DNA from: an uncultured Francisellaceae bacterium
GTDB taxonomy: Bacteria > Pseudomonadota > Gammaproteobacteria > UBA6186 > Azoamicaceae
Reading direction: 5' to 3'
NCBI GenBank assembly: GCA_903907935.1
Contig: CAIVQA010000060.1
Span: forward strand, 1 to 63,846
Length of the DNA: 63,846 nt
The translations under genes were made by a program, and so were the position numbers. Shown piece after piece: positions 9,860-20,027 of the stretch. A model generated the notes under the pieces. That model worked only from the letters and a program-made list of their open reading frames with translations, made no database searches and was not told the DNA's origin. The first letter of the stretch is position 1. Every line of letters starts with the position of its first letter.

Positions 9860-11365
9860 ATGCCAGAAATTATTATAGAACAAACGGATCTTAATGTAGA
9901 TCCAGAACGTTTAGCTAAATTAAATAAATTAAAGAACGAAGGGTATAATTGGCCTAATAATTTTAAACGAGAACATTTAGCTGATGATCTGCATGAATTA
10001 TATGGTAATTTTACTAATGAAGAATTAGTAGGAAAAAATATTCAAGTAAAAATAGCTGGCCGCATTATGTTAAGACGTATTATGGGTAAGGCTGGATTTA
10101 CTACCTTGCAAGATATGTCTGGGCAAATTCAAATTTATTTGCAACAAGAAATATTAAAAGAATTATACGAGCAATTTAAAACTTGGGATTTAGGCGATAT
10201 TATAGGTGTAACTGGAGTGTTATTTAAAACTAAAACTAATGAATTAACTATTAAAGCAACCTCTATTACGTTATTAACTAAGTCTTTACGTTCGTTACCA
10301 GATAAGTGGCATGGGTTGCACGATCAAGAAACTAGAGCTAGGCAACGTTATTTGGATTTAATGGTAAATAGTTCTTCTAGAAAAATTTTTCAAACTAGAA
10401 GTAAAATAGTGCATTATATTAGGGAATATTTAAATAATTTAAGGTTTTTAGAAGTTGAAACACCTATGATGCAAATTATTCCAGGTGGAGCAGTAGCTCG
10501 TCCATTTGTTACTCACCACAATGCTTTGGGTATGGATTTGTATTTGCGTATTGCCCCAGAATTATATTTAAAACGTTTAGTAGTTGGGGGCTTTGAAAAA
10601 GTATACGAAATTAATCGTAGCTTTAGAAACGAAGGAGTGTCTACTAGGCATAATCCAGAGTTTACCATGCTAGAATTTTATCAAGCGTTTTCTTCTTACG
10701 AAGATTTAATGGATTTAACAGAAGATCTATTTAAATATTTAGCTATTAATATATTAGGGAGTCATATTTTAACTTATCAAAATCAACAGTATGATTTATC
10801 TAAGCCGTTCGCTAGATTAACTGTTAATCAGGCATTAGAAAAATATAACCGTGATTTACCATTAGAAATAATTAATGATCGTAATAAATTATTAGAATAT
10901 GTTAAAATTAAAAATATTCAGCTTGATCTACTTAAATCAAAAAACATCGGATTAGGTGCTCTACAATTTGCATTATACGAAAAAACTGTAGAACATAAAT
11001 TATTAGAGCCTACCTTTATTATTGGTTACCCTACCGAGGTATCGCCATTGGCAAGACGAAACGATTTAGATCCATCTATTACCGATCGTTTTGAATTATA
11101 TATAGCTGGTAGAGAACTTGCTAATGGTTTTTCGGAGCTTAATGATCCAATAGATCAAAAAGAACGATTCCAAAGTCAAGTTGCCTTAAAAGATCAAGGC
11201 GATCTAGAAGCAATGCATTATGATCACGATTATGTATCTGCACTAGAGTATGGTTTACCACCGACTGCTGGGGAAGGTATTGGGATCGATAGGTTGGTAA
11301 TGCTATTTACCGATCAAACTTCTATTAGAGATGTGTTATTGTTTCCACATATGCGCGGAAAATAA
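9860..11365 (+). CDS. lysS: Lysyl-tRNA synthetase, class II
   Basis: Charges tRNA-Lys in the cytoplasm. The N-terminal OB-fold region (residues about 65-150, including KAGFTTLQDMSGQIQIY) is followed by the class II catalytic core: motif 2 in FEKVYEINRSFRNEGVSTRH (about residue 248) and motif 3 in GEGIGIDRLVMLFT (about residue 472). At 501 residues it matches the E. coli enzyme (505). It is likely co-transcribed with prfB (14-base gap), as in many gammaproteobacteria. A palindromic element follows and may terminate the operon. Confidence 0.96.
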   Translation: MPEIIIEQTDLNVDPERLAKLNKLKNEGYNWPNNFKREHLADDLHELYGNFTNEELVGKNIQVKIAGRIMLRRIMGKAGFTTLQDMSGQIQIYLQQEILKELYEQFKTWDLGDIIGVTGVLFKTKTNELTIKATSITLLTKSLRSLPDKWHGLHDQETRARQRYLDLMVNSSSRKIFQTRSKIVHYIREYLNNLRFLEVETPMMQIIPGGAVARPFVTHHNALGMDLYLRIAPELYLKRLVVGGFEKVYEINRSFRNEGVSTRHNPEFTMLEFYQAFSSYEDLMDLTEDLFKYLAINILGSHILTYQNQQYDLSKPFARLTVNQALEKYNRDLPLEIINDRNKLLEYVKIKNIQLDLLKSKNIGLGALQFALYEKTVEHKLLEPTFIIGYPTEVSPLARRNDLDPSITDRFELYIAGRELANGFSELNDPIDQKERFQSQVALKDQGDLEAMHYDHDYVSALEYGLPPTAGEGIGIDRLVMLFTDQTSIRDVLLFPHMRGK

Positions 11366-11393
11366 ATAGAGCGCTTACACTAAATTTAGCGAG

Positions 11394-11559
11394 TATATAG
11401 TAATAGCACTTGAGTTTTTCGGTGCTCTAAAAAACAAGGAGTGTTGTTTGAGCCTCCTTGGCCCCTAGTTGTTCTTTGCTTTGCGAAAGGCGAGCGCCAA
11501 GATGGCGCGAGTCACTTGTTTTTTAGAGCACCGAAAAACTCAAGTGCTATTACTATATA
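11394..11559. repeat. Palindromic element, family 1 subtype A
   Basis: The stem runs from TATATAGTAATAGCACTTGA through GTTTTTCGGTGCTCTAAAAAA and is matched by its complement at 11515-11559, giving arms of nearly 40 bases. The core has AAGGAGTGTTGTTTGAGCC and GAAAGGCGAG, plus GCGCCAAGATGGCGCGAG, which resembles part of the nested family 4 insert. The outer arm sequence is unique to this copy but complementary within it. It fills most of the lysS-ankyrin gap. Confidence 0.88.
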
Positions 11560-11635
11560 TGTATCCAGTGCCATTGTATGTGTAATTTAGGTATATATTT
11601 ATATATATGATATATATATTTGGAAAGTAGTGTAT

Positions 11636-14600
11636 ATGCCGCAATCTTCATCAAAACATGACAGAAATACTAGAACTGAGGATAGTTTAGGAAAAAAATT
11701 ATCTGGTTCATCGTCAAATTCTTTGTTGCCGGATACCCCAACACACCAGATTCAATTTTCTACAGGATTGTCACCACAAAAAAGAGCTAAAAATTTAGAA
11801 AAGATGCTAGTTGAAGATTTAGATGCAGAAACAGAAGATGGATCTATAGGGCATGCAACCAGTGCAGAAAATCTTGAGGACACAATAGACAGCTCTGCAT
11901 CTGGTATAAAATTAGGAAATTATTTAGAAGAACCACAGAAAGAAGTAATTAATGATTTTTTAAAAATTATGCAGTCAAAAGAAATACGATCGTTTCTTAA
12001 GGATTTATGTACGGCAGAAACATTTAGGAGTGACGAAAATCAAACTGAAGATTCTCTTGGTATTTTGTTTGCATTAGTGCGAGACGAAAGCATTATAGAA
12101 AATTTTTTACGAGATTTACAAGAAATTGAAGTAACAGAACATCAAACAATATCTAGCCAATTACATAATAAAATTGAAAACTTATTTAAAATAGCAAGTC
12201 AGTTAGAAAAACATTTAACATCGGAAACGTTTCATTCAATTCCATCAGACTTAAAAGAAAAAGTAAAAACACAAGTAATTAATTTTATTCAAGTAATGTC
12301 TACTGATAATTTTAGTCATCAATTATTACTAAAACACACACCTGACAAACATGGAGGATCAGAATATAAACAAAATGATCTAAGAAGCGCTATTACTGCG
12401 GCAGTAATAACCGATGTCAATTACGCTTTGTCGGCAAGTCAAATAGAAGAGATAAAAAAAAATCTTACTGAAAAAAAGTTTAATTTTTTAATGAAAAGAT
12501 ATGGATTAAACGAAAAAGAACTTAATCTAGATGGATTGCGTATGCTAATAATTGGTGTTTTATCCAATTTGTCTTCTTCACATAACCAAGAATGGATTGA
12601 TAATGATTTTACAAAAAAATTATTTTTAGCCTGTAGTTTGCGAAAAGAGTATGAAGAAGCAGAAGCGTCATCAACTGGTCCTCTTGAGGTTCAAAAATTA
12701 CGAGAAGCAATTACTAGCAGTAATGATGAGTTGTGGAAACAATTTGCAAATGGAAACCAGATAGAATATGGTCTTGACTTGGTTTCAAAAGGCTTAGATG
12801 CAGCTGGTGAGTACCTGGTATCAAAACTATTTAACGAAACACTTACTAGATTTAAAAATAATGGTAGACTATCAGAAGATTTAGAGATTGCTTTAGCATC
12901 CCATATTAGTGATTGGAAACTAGATAAGGATCCTAACGATCCTAATCCTGTAAAGGAGAGGCAGCAAATATTTGCATCTAATGAATATTTATTTCATAAG
13001 TTAGCTTATATCGATTTACAAGAAGGTGCTATTATTCCTATCTTGGAATTAAATGGTGAACAAAATTTTTATAAAGTACGATCTTTAATTGATGAATATG
13101 GAATTCATGGGTTTGTTTTAGTTCCTATAGATCATAATAAATCATTAGATTTAAAAATAGTCTTTAAAGGTTCTACTACTGTAGTGGGGGAGATCCTTGA
13201 TTCTGAGAACTATATACAACTTCAGGCATTTAAAAAACATAAAGAAACCATACTTAACACCTTAAACAAAATTGTGTTAGAGGTTAAGGATACCATTCCG
13301 ACACGCAAACAAAACGATATCAGTATGAATATTGGAGGACATGGTAGTGGTGGTACTTTAGCGCAATGTTTAATTAACGAGTTAGCAACTTACCAGGCAG
13401 CTCAAGTATACGATCCACAAGTAGATGGTATTGAACTGCTAAACAAGCATATTGAAGAACAAGTAGAATATGAAGAAAAAATAAGAACAGAATTAAAAAA
13501 AGAAAAAATAAAGGATCCAGATCAGTATAAAGATCAAATTAAAAGAGATACCGTCAAACATTTAAAGAAAGTTAAAAATAGCTTAGATCAAATAGAAAAT
13601 AATCAGCTTGGAAGTATAAAGCAATTTACATTAACAACTAGTAATTCAGGGGGAGTGCCAACAAAAATTAGAAATAATTTTATTCAGTCATTACATATTT
13701 TAAGAAGTAAAGATAAACAATTTACTGTAAAATGTAATAAGACTATAGTTGATGGCGATCTAGTACATAAGACTGGGGCTACAGATTTGGCCGCAGGTGT
13801 ATCAGAAAAATTAATGCCAACTACTTTGCTTAAAGTAGATGCTGGGTTTGGTTTGCTTACTCCAACATGGCAAGTTGTTAAAAATGCTGTTATATATTTA
13901 TTTAAAAAACCAGCAGGAGTTATTGCTGGCAATTTTGGATATGAAATAGATTCTTCAGGTAATTGGCAAAATATTCAGGATAATGCACAACAAATAGGAA
14001 GTAATATTATTCGCTCCTATACAAGTTACGTGTTAAATAAAACTGATAATCCTCCTAAATATAGCTATATGAGTAATAAAACCCCAAAAGATGGAAAAGA
14101 TATAAGTTATGCGGAATTTGCTGGTTATCATGAAATGAATAAAGAATTATCTTCGAAAATTCCTGTTATTACTAGTAGATACTATAAATTAGCTAAAAAG
14201 AAAATTTATGTTAAAATATTTGAAGGTGAATCTGTTAAGATATTAAAAGGAGACACAGCTTTACATAAAGCAGTTAGAAAAAAAGATTTACCAAAAATTA
14301 ATGAATTGCTCTTACAAGGGGAGCCAGTTAATGCTAAAAATAATAGTGGTTTAACGGCATTACATTTAGCTGCTCAATATGGACATTTAGAAATAGTTAA
14401 AACCCTTTTAACAGGGCTGAATATCGATGTTAATGCTAAAAATAACAGTGGTTTAACGGCATTACATTTAGCTGCTCAATATGGACATTTAAAAATAGTT
14501 AAAATACTTTTAGAAAAAATGGTTGATTTTAATATTCAAGATAAACATGGTGTAACGGCATTACATTTAGCTGCTCAACATGGTCACGTAGAAGTAGTTG

Positions 14601-16708
14601 GGGTATTGTTAGAAAAGATAAAACAAAATAACAAAACAGATTTTGATGATAGAAGAGCCATTAATGTTAAAGATCAAGAAGGAATAACAGCATTACATTT
14701 AGCTGCTTTAAATGGGCATTTAGGAGTGGTTGATATGCTTTTGAGGCAGGGTGCAAATGTTAAGGTTGAAGATAAAAATAGCTTAACACCATTAGATTTA
14801 GTGACGCATGTGGAAGAATTTACCGATAAAAACAAGGGAGATTATCAAAAAATAAGTGAATTACTTACAAAACAATTAACAGCTCTTCCTTCAGAAGAAG
14901 TTATTCCATTAGAAAGTATCCCAGTTATGGAAGAAGAATCTTTTGAGCGTTCGAAATCCCAATTAAGTGTAGTATCTGCTCAAAGTAGTCAAGAACAAGA
15001 AGAGGTTAAAGAATTACATTTAACAGAAATCACAAGTATAACAGATCAAAAACAAACACCTTTACATATAGCTGTTGAAAACGAAGATGAAGATGAGGTT
15101 AAAAAGTTATTACGAAAAGGTGATAATGTAAATTCACAAAATAGTGAGAAGCAAACACCTCTACACCTAGCTGTATTAAAAAGAAATTCAGCCATAGTTG
15201 ATATATTGTTAACCAAATCACCACAATTAGGAAGTATACATTTACAAGATAGTAATGGACAATCGCCACTACACATAGCTATAGTAAACGGAGATTTAGA
15301 TATAGTTAAAAAGATCTTAGCGGCTCCTGGTAGTTCTATAGGGAAGCACGCAGCAAATCGTGCTGGTAAAACTCCATTACATCTGGCTGTAGAGCACGAA
15401 AAAACTGAAATGGTTGAAGAACTTCTAGCTAAATCTGTACAAGTAATTGTTAACGATGCAAATGGTAATACTCCACTACATATAGCTGTTCAAAAGGGAA
15501 ATGAAGGCATAGTTAAACTTTTATTAAAACGATGTACAATAAAAGAAAAAGAAGCCGAAGCCTCTGCAATAAATACTTCTAATATAATTGGAAAAACAGC
15601 CATATATTTAGCTGTTGAATTAGCTGTTAGTGATCCACAAAAAATGCCTATATTTAATGAGTTTTTACTAAAGTCTGTAGACGTTAATGCACCAGCGGAT
15701 GATCCTAAACCATTTAAACAAATTTTAAACATTGCAGCAGAAAATGATAAAAGCATAGAAATATTTAAGTCTCTTTTAAAAATGGGGGCAAAAATTGATG
15801 ACTCCACTTTAGACGCTGCTGTTAAAGGTGGAGCTACAGAAATAGTTAGAGGTTTTTTGTCTGGAGAATGGCAGCAAACATCAGATATAAATAGTAATAA
15901 GTTATTAAATTTATTAAAGTTAGCTGTTGAAAATCAACGTACAGACGTAGCTAAGATTTTGTTAGAACATATAGATATAGCCGGAGAATCCTGGTTTGCT
16001 AAAATTTTTAGTGTGTTTAGTAATAAGGATGTAGTAAAGTCTAAGGATGTAGTAAAGCTATTACATACGGCTGCTAAAAATGGCGATGTAAACTTAATTG
16101 ATGCTTTTTTATTAAAGGGTATAGATCTTAATGCTAAAAATGATAGTGGTAAAACTGTTTTACATATAGCAGTTGAGAATGGAGACGTTAAAACAGTTGA
16201 AGCTCTTTTAGAAAAACAAGGTATAGATCTTAATGCCAAGGATAATTATGGTGAAACCGCTTTACATATAGCTGCCACATTGGGAAAACAAGATGTTGTG
16301 GAAAAGCTTTTGGAGCATGCAGCAAGAGTAGATATAGAAAATAATAATGGTAAAATACCATTAGAACTAGCAGCTGTGTTGGCCCCTAATATAGACGCAG
16401 ATCTTTATAAGCAAGATGAGACTATATTGATTGCAAATAGATATGTGGGAATAGTTAAACAGTTGTGGGATGCAAGCAATGGTAGTATGCAAGAGAAAGT
16501 TGCCAAAAAGACTAAAGGTAAAATCTATAATGAAGAAATAAAAAGAATGTTTGCAGAAAAGTTGTTACCACAAGGGCTTAAATTAGCAGTATTAGGTACT
16601 AGGATGATTAATAAAACTGAAAAGAATGTTCTACATGGTACAGCGGTAAATTCGTTGAATAAAAATAGTGACAGCAGTAAGAAAATTAGCCAAATAAAAC
16701 ACAAATAA
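11636..16708 (+). CDS. Giant ankyrin-repeat protein with a lipase-like segment
   Basis: 1,690 residues starting at the ATG after GGAAAG (an in-frame GTG lies two codons earlier). Residues 1-400 are polar and helical with no known domain. Around residue 567, GGHGSGGTLA resembles the nucleophile elbow of class 3 lipases, but the serine is displaced by one position relative to GHSxGG, so activity is uncertain. Ankyrin repeats occupy about residues 870-1060, 1135-1320 and 1475-1582, with typical TALHLAAQYGHLEIV and TPLHIAV motifs. Two adjacent repeats at 14328-14402 and 14427-14501 are nearly identical in DNA, showing recent duplication. No signal peptide is seen. Large ankyrin proteins of host-associated bacteria commonly act on host proteins after type IV secretion; that role is inference here. 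Confidence 0.85.
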   Translation: MPQSSSKHDRNTRTEDSLGKKLSGSSSNSLLPDTPTHQIQFSTGLSPQKRAKNLEKMLVEDLDAETEDGSIGHATSAENLEDTIDSSASGIKLGNYLEEPQKEVINDFLKIMQSKEIRSFLKDLCTAETFRSDENQTEDSLGILFALVRDESIIENFLRDLQEIEVTEHQTISSQLHNKIENLFKIASQLEKHLTSETFHSIPSDLKEKVKTQVINFIQVMSTDNFSHQLLLKHTPDKHGGSEYKQNDLRSAITAAVITDVNYALSASQIEEIKKNLTEKKFNFLMKRYGLNEKELNLDGLRMLIIGVLSNLSSSHNQEWIDNDFTKKLFLACSLRKEYEEAEASSTGPLEVQKLREAITSSNDELWKQFANGNQIEYGLDLVSKGLDAAGEYLVSKLFNETLTRFKNNGRLSEDLEIALASHISDWKLDKDPNDPNPVKERQQIFASNEYLFHKLAYIDLQEGAIIPILELNGEQNFYKVRSLIDEYGIHGFVLVPIDHNKSLDLKIVFKGSTTVVGEILDSENYIQLQAFKKHKETILNTLNKIVLEVKDTIPTRKQNDISMNIGGHGSGGTLAQCLINELATYQAAQVYDPQVDGIELLNKHIEEQVEYEEKIRTELKKEKIKDPDQYKDQIKRDTVKHLKKVKNSLDQIENNQLGSIKQFTLTTSNSGGVPTKIRNNFIQSLHILRSKDKQFTVKCNKTIVDGDLVHKTGATDLAAGVSEKLMPTTLLKVDAGFGLLTPTWQVVKNAVIYLFKKPAGVIAGNFGYEIDSSGNWQNIQDNAQQIGSNIIRSYTSYVLNKTDNPPKYSYMSNKTPKDGKDISYAEFAGYHEMNKELSSKIPVITSRYYKLAKKKIYVKIFEGESVKILKGDTALHKAVRKKDLPKINELLLQGEPVNAKNNSGLTALHLAAQYGHLEIVKTLLTGLNIDVNAKNNSGLTALHLAAQYGHLKIVKILLEKMVDFNIQDKHGVTALHLAAQHGHVEVVGVLLEKIKQNNKTDFDDRRAINVKDQEGITALHLAALNGHLGVVDMLLRQGANVKVEDKNSLTPLDLVTHVEEFTDKNKGDYQKISELLTKQLTALPSEEVIPLESIPVMEEESFERSKSQLSVVSAQSSQEQEEVKELHLTEITSITDQKQTPLHIAVENEDEDEVKKLLRKGDNVNSQNSEKQTPLHLAVLKRNSAIVDILLTKSPQLGSIHLQDSNGQSPLHIAIVNGDLDIVKKILAAPGSSIGKHAANRAGKTPLHLAVEHEKTEMVEELLAKSVQVIVNDANGNTPLHIAVQKGNEGIVKLLLKRCTIKEKEAEASAINTSNIIGKTAIYLAVELAVSDPQKMPIFNEFLLKSVDVNAPADDPKPFKQILNIAAENDKSIEIFKSLLKMGAKIDDSTLDAAVKGGATEIVRGFLSGEWQQTSDINSNKLLNLLKLAVENQRTDVAKILLEHIDIAGESWFAKIFSVFSNKDVVKSKDVVKLLHTAAKNGDVNLIDAFLLKGIDLNAKNDSGKTVLHIAVENGDVKTVEALLEKQGIDLNAKDNYGETALHIAATLGKQDVVEKLLEHAARVDIENNNGKIPLELAAVLAPNIDADLYKQDETILIANRYVGIVKQLWDASNGSMQEKVAKKTKGKIYNEEIKRMFAEKLLPQGLKLAVLGTRMINKTEKNVLHGTAVNSLNKNSDSSKKISQIKHK

Positions 16709-16711
16709 TGG

Positions 16712-18067
16712 CTAAATAAACAATCTATAATTAATCAAAAAATGTACCCAAATCGCCGCAACATACCCTAATAAAATCGCCCAACTCCATTTTAAATGAG
16801 AAAAAAAGTTATATGCTCCCTTTGTTTGCCCCATTAAGGCAACTCCGGCAGCTGAGCCTATAGATAATAAACTACCACCAATACCAGTAGTTAATGTCGC
16901 TAATAACCATTGACCTTTTGTCATAATAGGATCCATAGTTAAAATTGAAAACATAATAGGGATATTATCAATAATTGCAGAAAGGAGCCCAATTATAACA
17001 TTAGCTGGAGTGTGTTTATGAACCATTGATAAATTAGAACCAAGATCACTATACATTAGTATTGATATTTTTTCTAAATAACCAATAGCAGCTAGCCCAC
17101 CAATAGATAACATAATTCCATAAAAAAACAATAAAGTATCCCACTCTATTTGAGCTATTTTCTTAAAAATATTAAAAGGAATAATGTCGGCTAGAGTGTG
17201 GTCTTTATGGTTTTTTATAAGATTTTCTTCGTGTTTTCTTATATAAAACCCAAATAATTTTAACAAACCAAAACCAGTCATCATACCCATAACTGGTGGT
17301 AATTTTAAGAAATGATTAAAAATTACTGATATTCCTATAGTTATTAAAAATAATAAAACAATTCGTCTGGCACCAAATTTTAAATGGATTTTTTCTTTAG
17401 TATTATGCGGTAATTTATTATCAATAAAAAATGATATACAAAGCGCTGGTATTATAAAACTAACTACAGATGGAATAAATAGTTTAAAGAAATCAGCAAA
17501 TTGTAGCTTGTCTGCTTGCCATACCATTAAAGTAGTAATATCTCCGAAAGGACTAAAAGCCCCCCCAGCATTAGCTGCAACTACTATGTTTATCGAAGAT
17601 TGACAAATAAATTTATGATTATGCGGAGCAACTGCTATTATGATAGCGCACATTAATAATGCTGTAGTTAAATTATCGGCAAATGGCGAAATAAAAAATG
17701 CTAGAATACCGGTGATCCAAAATAATTGACGTAAAGAAAAACCTCTAGCTACCAACCAAACTCGTAGAGTATTAAATACTTGGCGTTCTTGCATGGCATT
17801 TATGTATGTCATGGCGACTATTAAGAACAGTAATAGTTCTGCATACTCTAAAATATTATGTTTAACTGCAGTTGGTACAAAATCAATTAATTGTTGTTGG
17901 TTAGCAATTATAGCTACAATTAACCAAATTATGCCGGATCCTAATAATACTGGTTTAGATTTTCGTAAATCAATAAATTCTTCTAAAATAACTAGCGCAT
18001 AAGCTATAACAAAAATTATACAAGCAATATAGCCCAGATAAGAGTCTGAAGCATTTAAATTTAACAT
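16712..18067 (-). CDS. nhaD: NhaD-type sodium/proton antiporter
   Basis: Inner-membrane antiporter of the ion transporter superfamily that exports sodium in exchange for protons. It has at least ten hydrophobic segments; the paired motifs FISPFADNLTTALLM and NAGGAFSPFGDITTLMVWQ are characteristic of NhaD. The start chosen is the ATG giving MLNLNASDSY. The frame remains open a further 14 codons upstream, but those are read from a palindromic element. The likely ribosome binding site GGGGA lies in the arm of that element. It converges with the ankyrin gene only 3 bases after its stop, so no terminator fits between them. About 451 residues, usual for the family. Confidence 0.9.
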   Translation of the reverse strand: MLNLNASDSYLGYIACIIFVIAYALVILEEFIDLRKSKPVLLGSGIIWLIVAIIANQQQLIDFVPTAVKHNILEYAELLLFLIVAMTYINAMQERQVFNTLRVWLVARGFSLRQLFWITGILAFFISPFADNLTTALLMCAIIIAVAPHNHKFICQSSINIVVAANAGGAFSPFGDITTLMVWQADKLQFADFFKLFIPSVVSFIIPALCISFFIDNKLPHNTKEKIHLKFGARRIVLLFLITIGISVIFNHFLKLPPVMGMMTGFGLLKLFGFYIRKHEENLIKNHKDHTLADIIPFNIFKKIAQIEWDTLLFFYGIMLSIGGLAAIGYLEKISILMYSDLGSNLSMVHKHTPANVIIGLLSAIIDNIPIMFSILTMDPIMTKGQWLLATLTTGIGGSLLSIGSAAGVALMGQTKGAYNFFSHLKWSWAILLGYVAAIWVHFLINYRLFI

Positions 18068-18218
18068 ATATTCCCCACACTTATGAGTTTTCGGTACTCT
18101 AAAAAACAAGTCGTGAAACTCGCCTTTCGCAAAGCAAGGAGCAACTAGATATTAAAGAGGCTCAAACAACACTCTTTGTTTTTTATAGTACCGAAAACTC
18201 ATCAATACAGAGTATATT
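18066..18218. repeat. Palindromic element, family 1 subtype A (reverse)
   Basis: Inner arms ATGAGTTTTCGGTACTCT and AGAGTACCGAAAACTCAT with the core in reverse orientation (GTCGTGAAACTCGCCTTTCG, then GAGGCTCAAACAACACTC). Outer arms are less perfectly matched than in other copies. It fills the metI-nhaD gap and carries the apparent ribosome binding site of nhaD. Confidence 0.85.
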
Positions 18219-18220
18219 AT

Positions 18221-18892
18221 TTATTCTTTGGGTTTTACAGTAATAAAATTAATTATATAATTACTAAACATTTTAATTATATAAATAGAACTAGTGGCTA
18301 ATAAAATAATACAAAAGACATAAGACAGCTCTAAATTTTCTAAATCGTTATAAGCACCTTTTTCTAAAGCTAATCTCCCTAGACCTCCTGTTCCCAACGT
18401 ACTTGTTATTATAGATAATCCAATTAAATTAATTATTAATTTAGTTAGATTTTTAATTAAACCTTGAAAAGCTTCTGGTAATAAAAATTTAGTTAGGATC
18501 TGCATTGGTTTAGCACCCAATATTACTGCAGTCTCAGATAACTCTCTGGGTAAGTTATTTAATGTTTTAAAAAGATCATTAGCAAAAGTAAACACGCCAA
18601 TAAATATTAAAGTAATGACTGCAGCTAATTCTATAGTAAAATAATTATTTAATAACTTATTAATAATAGGTAGAGTAATAATTAGTATTAATAATACCGG
18701 GATGTTAGTAAGAATATTTATCATGGAAAGAATGGTTTTATGTAACCAACGATACTTAACTCCTAAAATATATTCATTTATCGATGCTTCTAAAAACACC
18801 CCAATAGGACCGCCTATTAATATAGTAAATATTGTAGCAATAAAAACTATGCGAAAAGTGTCGTAAGCAGCATCAAGCAGAATTTGCAACAT
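18221..18892 (-). CDS. metI: Methionine ABC transporter permease MetI
   Basis: Inner-membrane permease of the MetNIQ methionine importer. It has five to six hydrophobic segments and the EAA-type cytoplasmic loop ETAVILGAKPMQILTKFLLP (residues about 121-140), which contacts the ATPase. At 223 residues it matches E. coli MetI (217). It overlaps metN by 20 bases, so translation is probably coupled. No MetQ substrate-binding lipoprotein gene is nearby: the next gene in the direction of transcription is nhaD, beyond a palindromic element. Confidence 0.88.
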   Translation of the reverse strand: MLQILLDAAYDTFRIVFIATIFTILIGGPIGVFLEASINEYILGVKYRWLHKTILSMINILTNIPVLLILIITLPIINKLLNNYFTIELAAVITLIFIGVFTFANDLFKTLNNLPRELSETAVILGAKPMQILTKFLLPEAFQGLIKNLTKLIINLIGLSIITSTLGTGGLGRLALEKGAYNDLENLELSYVFCIILLATSSIYIIKMFSNYIINFITVKPKE

Positions 18893-19943
18893 AGCCTAGG
18901 ATCTCTATATTTAATTCATGTTTTTTCAGAAACTCCATAGCTTCGGTAAAATATTCCTGGAAATTTTCTGGAGTACCTTCTATCTCTGCTAACATTACAT
19001 TGATTGGTTTATGTTGTATATGTTCTTGATAAGCTTGGATAATACTAATTTTAAACTGAAATCCTTCTATAAGTTGCCCAAGTATTGGTTCTATAGCTAA
19101 CAAAGTGGTAAAACTAATTCTTACTACAGGATGTTGGTTTTGGGTTGATTGAGAACGTATTTTTTTTTTATAGATCCACGGCATTTCTTGTCTGGTAGCA
19201 GCCTTTACTAATTCTTTGGAGAATTCTGTTTTTGGATTAGCAAAAATTTCATAGGCTGAGGATTCTTCTATTATAACTCCATTATCCATAACCCCGATCC
19301 TATGGCTTAAGCTTTTTATAACCTCTATGTCGTTGCTAGCTATTATTATGGTTATTCCAAATTCTTTATTAATAGCATTTAATAAATTAACGATTTGATG
19401 AGTTGATTTTGCGTCTAGATAACAGGTTATATCGTCGCATAATAGAGCTTTTGGATGGGACACTAGGGCTCTGGCAATAGAAGTTATTTGTTTTTGTAAC
19501 ATATTAAGTTGATTTGGGTAAGCAAAGAATTGATCGGCAATTCCAGTAAAATGTAAAACTTTTTCAACAATTTTAGCAATATCCATTTTAGAAGGAGTAT
19601 CGTGTAGTTCTAAAGGTATAGCTACATTATGAAAAACATTTTTATTAGAAATAAGTTGAGGGTTTTTGGTAATTAGTGCCATTTTACGACGTAAATTACC
19701 TAAATCTTTTTCTAATAAAGAATTTAAATTTTGATGTTCTATAATAATTTTACCATAACTAGGTTTGTTAAGCCGATTAATACACCGTAGCAGTTCATTT
19801 TTACCAGAATCATTTTTTCCGATGATACTGTATATTTCTCCAGCCTTTACCTGCAAACTTAAGTGTTTTAAAACGGAAAAATCTAGATCTTGTAACGAAA
19901 TCATTAATGATTCACTGGCCGCTGTTGTTGTAGTTTGTCCCAT
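18873..19943 (-). CDS. metN: MetN-like ABC ATPase with degenerate ATP-binding motifs
   Basis: By position and overall sequence this is the ATPase of the methionine importer, with a C-terminal regulatory (NIL/ACT-like) extension after residue about 270. However, every ATPase motif is altered. Walker A is GKNDSGKNE (residues 42-50) instead of GxSGAGKST, so the Ser/Thr pair is lost. The signature is LNMLQKQIT (about 146-154) instead of LSGGQKQRV. Walker B ends in DD rather than DE (170-171). The H-loop His is replaced by Asn (about 204). The 356-residue frame is nevertheless intact. The start may be ATG 19943 or the ATG at 19904 (MISLQDL). It may be a decaying or non-hydrolysing protein; motif comparisons are from memory of E. 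coli MetN. Confidence 0.8.
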   Translation of the reverse strand: MGQTTTTAASESLMISLQDLDFSVLKHLSLQVKAGEIYSIIGKNDSGKNELLRCINRLNKPSYGKIIIEHQNLNSLLEKDLGNLRRKMALITKNPQLISNKNVFHNVAIPLELHDTPSKMDIAKIVEKVLHFTGIADQFFAYPNQLNMLQKQITSIARALVSHPKALLCDDITCYLDAKSTHQIVNLLNAINKEFGITIIIASNDIEVIKSLSHRIGVMDNGVIIEESSAYEIFANPKTEFSKELVKAATRQEMPWIYKKKIRSQSTQNQHPVVRISFTTLLAIEPILGQLIEGFQFKISIIQAYQEHIQHKPINVMLAEIEGTPENFQEYFTEAMEFLKKHELNIEILGYVANSA

Positions 19944-20027
19944 AATGTTTTTATTGTAGTTGAAATTTATTTTTTAGATTGTTTTTTTAAGAATTTTTTT
20001 TTATGGTATGGTATATATAATTTTTTA

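Noticed and set aside
11366..11635. A small gene in the lysS-ankyrin gap.
   Set aside because: The gap is almost entirely palindromic element plus AT-rich promoter-like sequence; no frame with a ribosome binding site is present.
16712..18109. A longer NhaD beginning 14 codons upstream.
   Set aside because: The extra codons are element sequence; the downstream ATG has a ribosome-binding-site-like GGGGA and matches the usual NhaD N-terminus.
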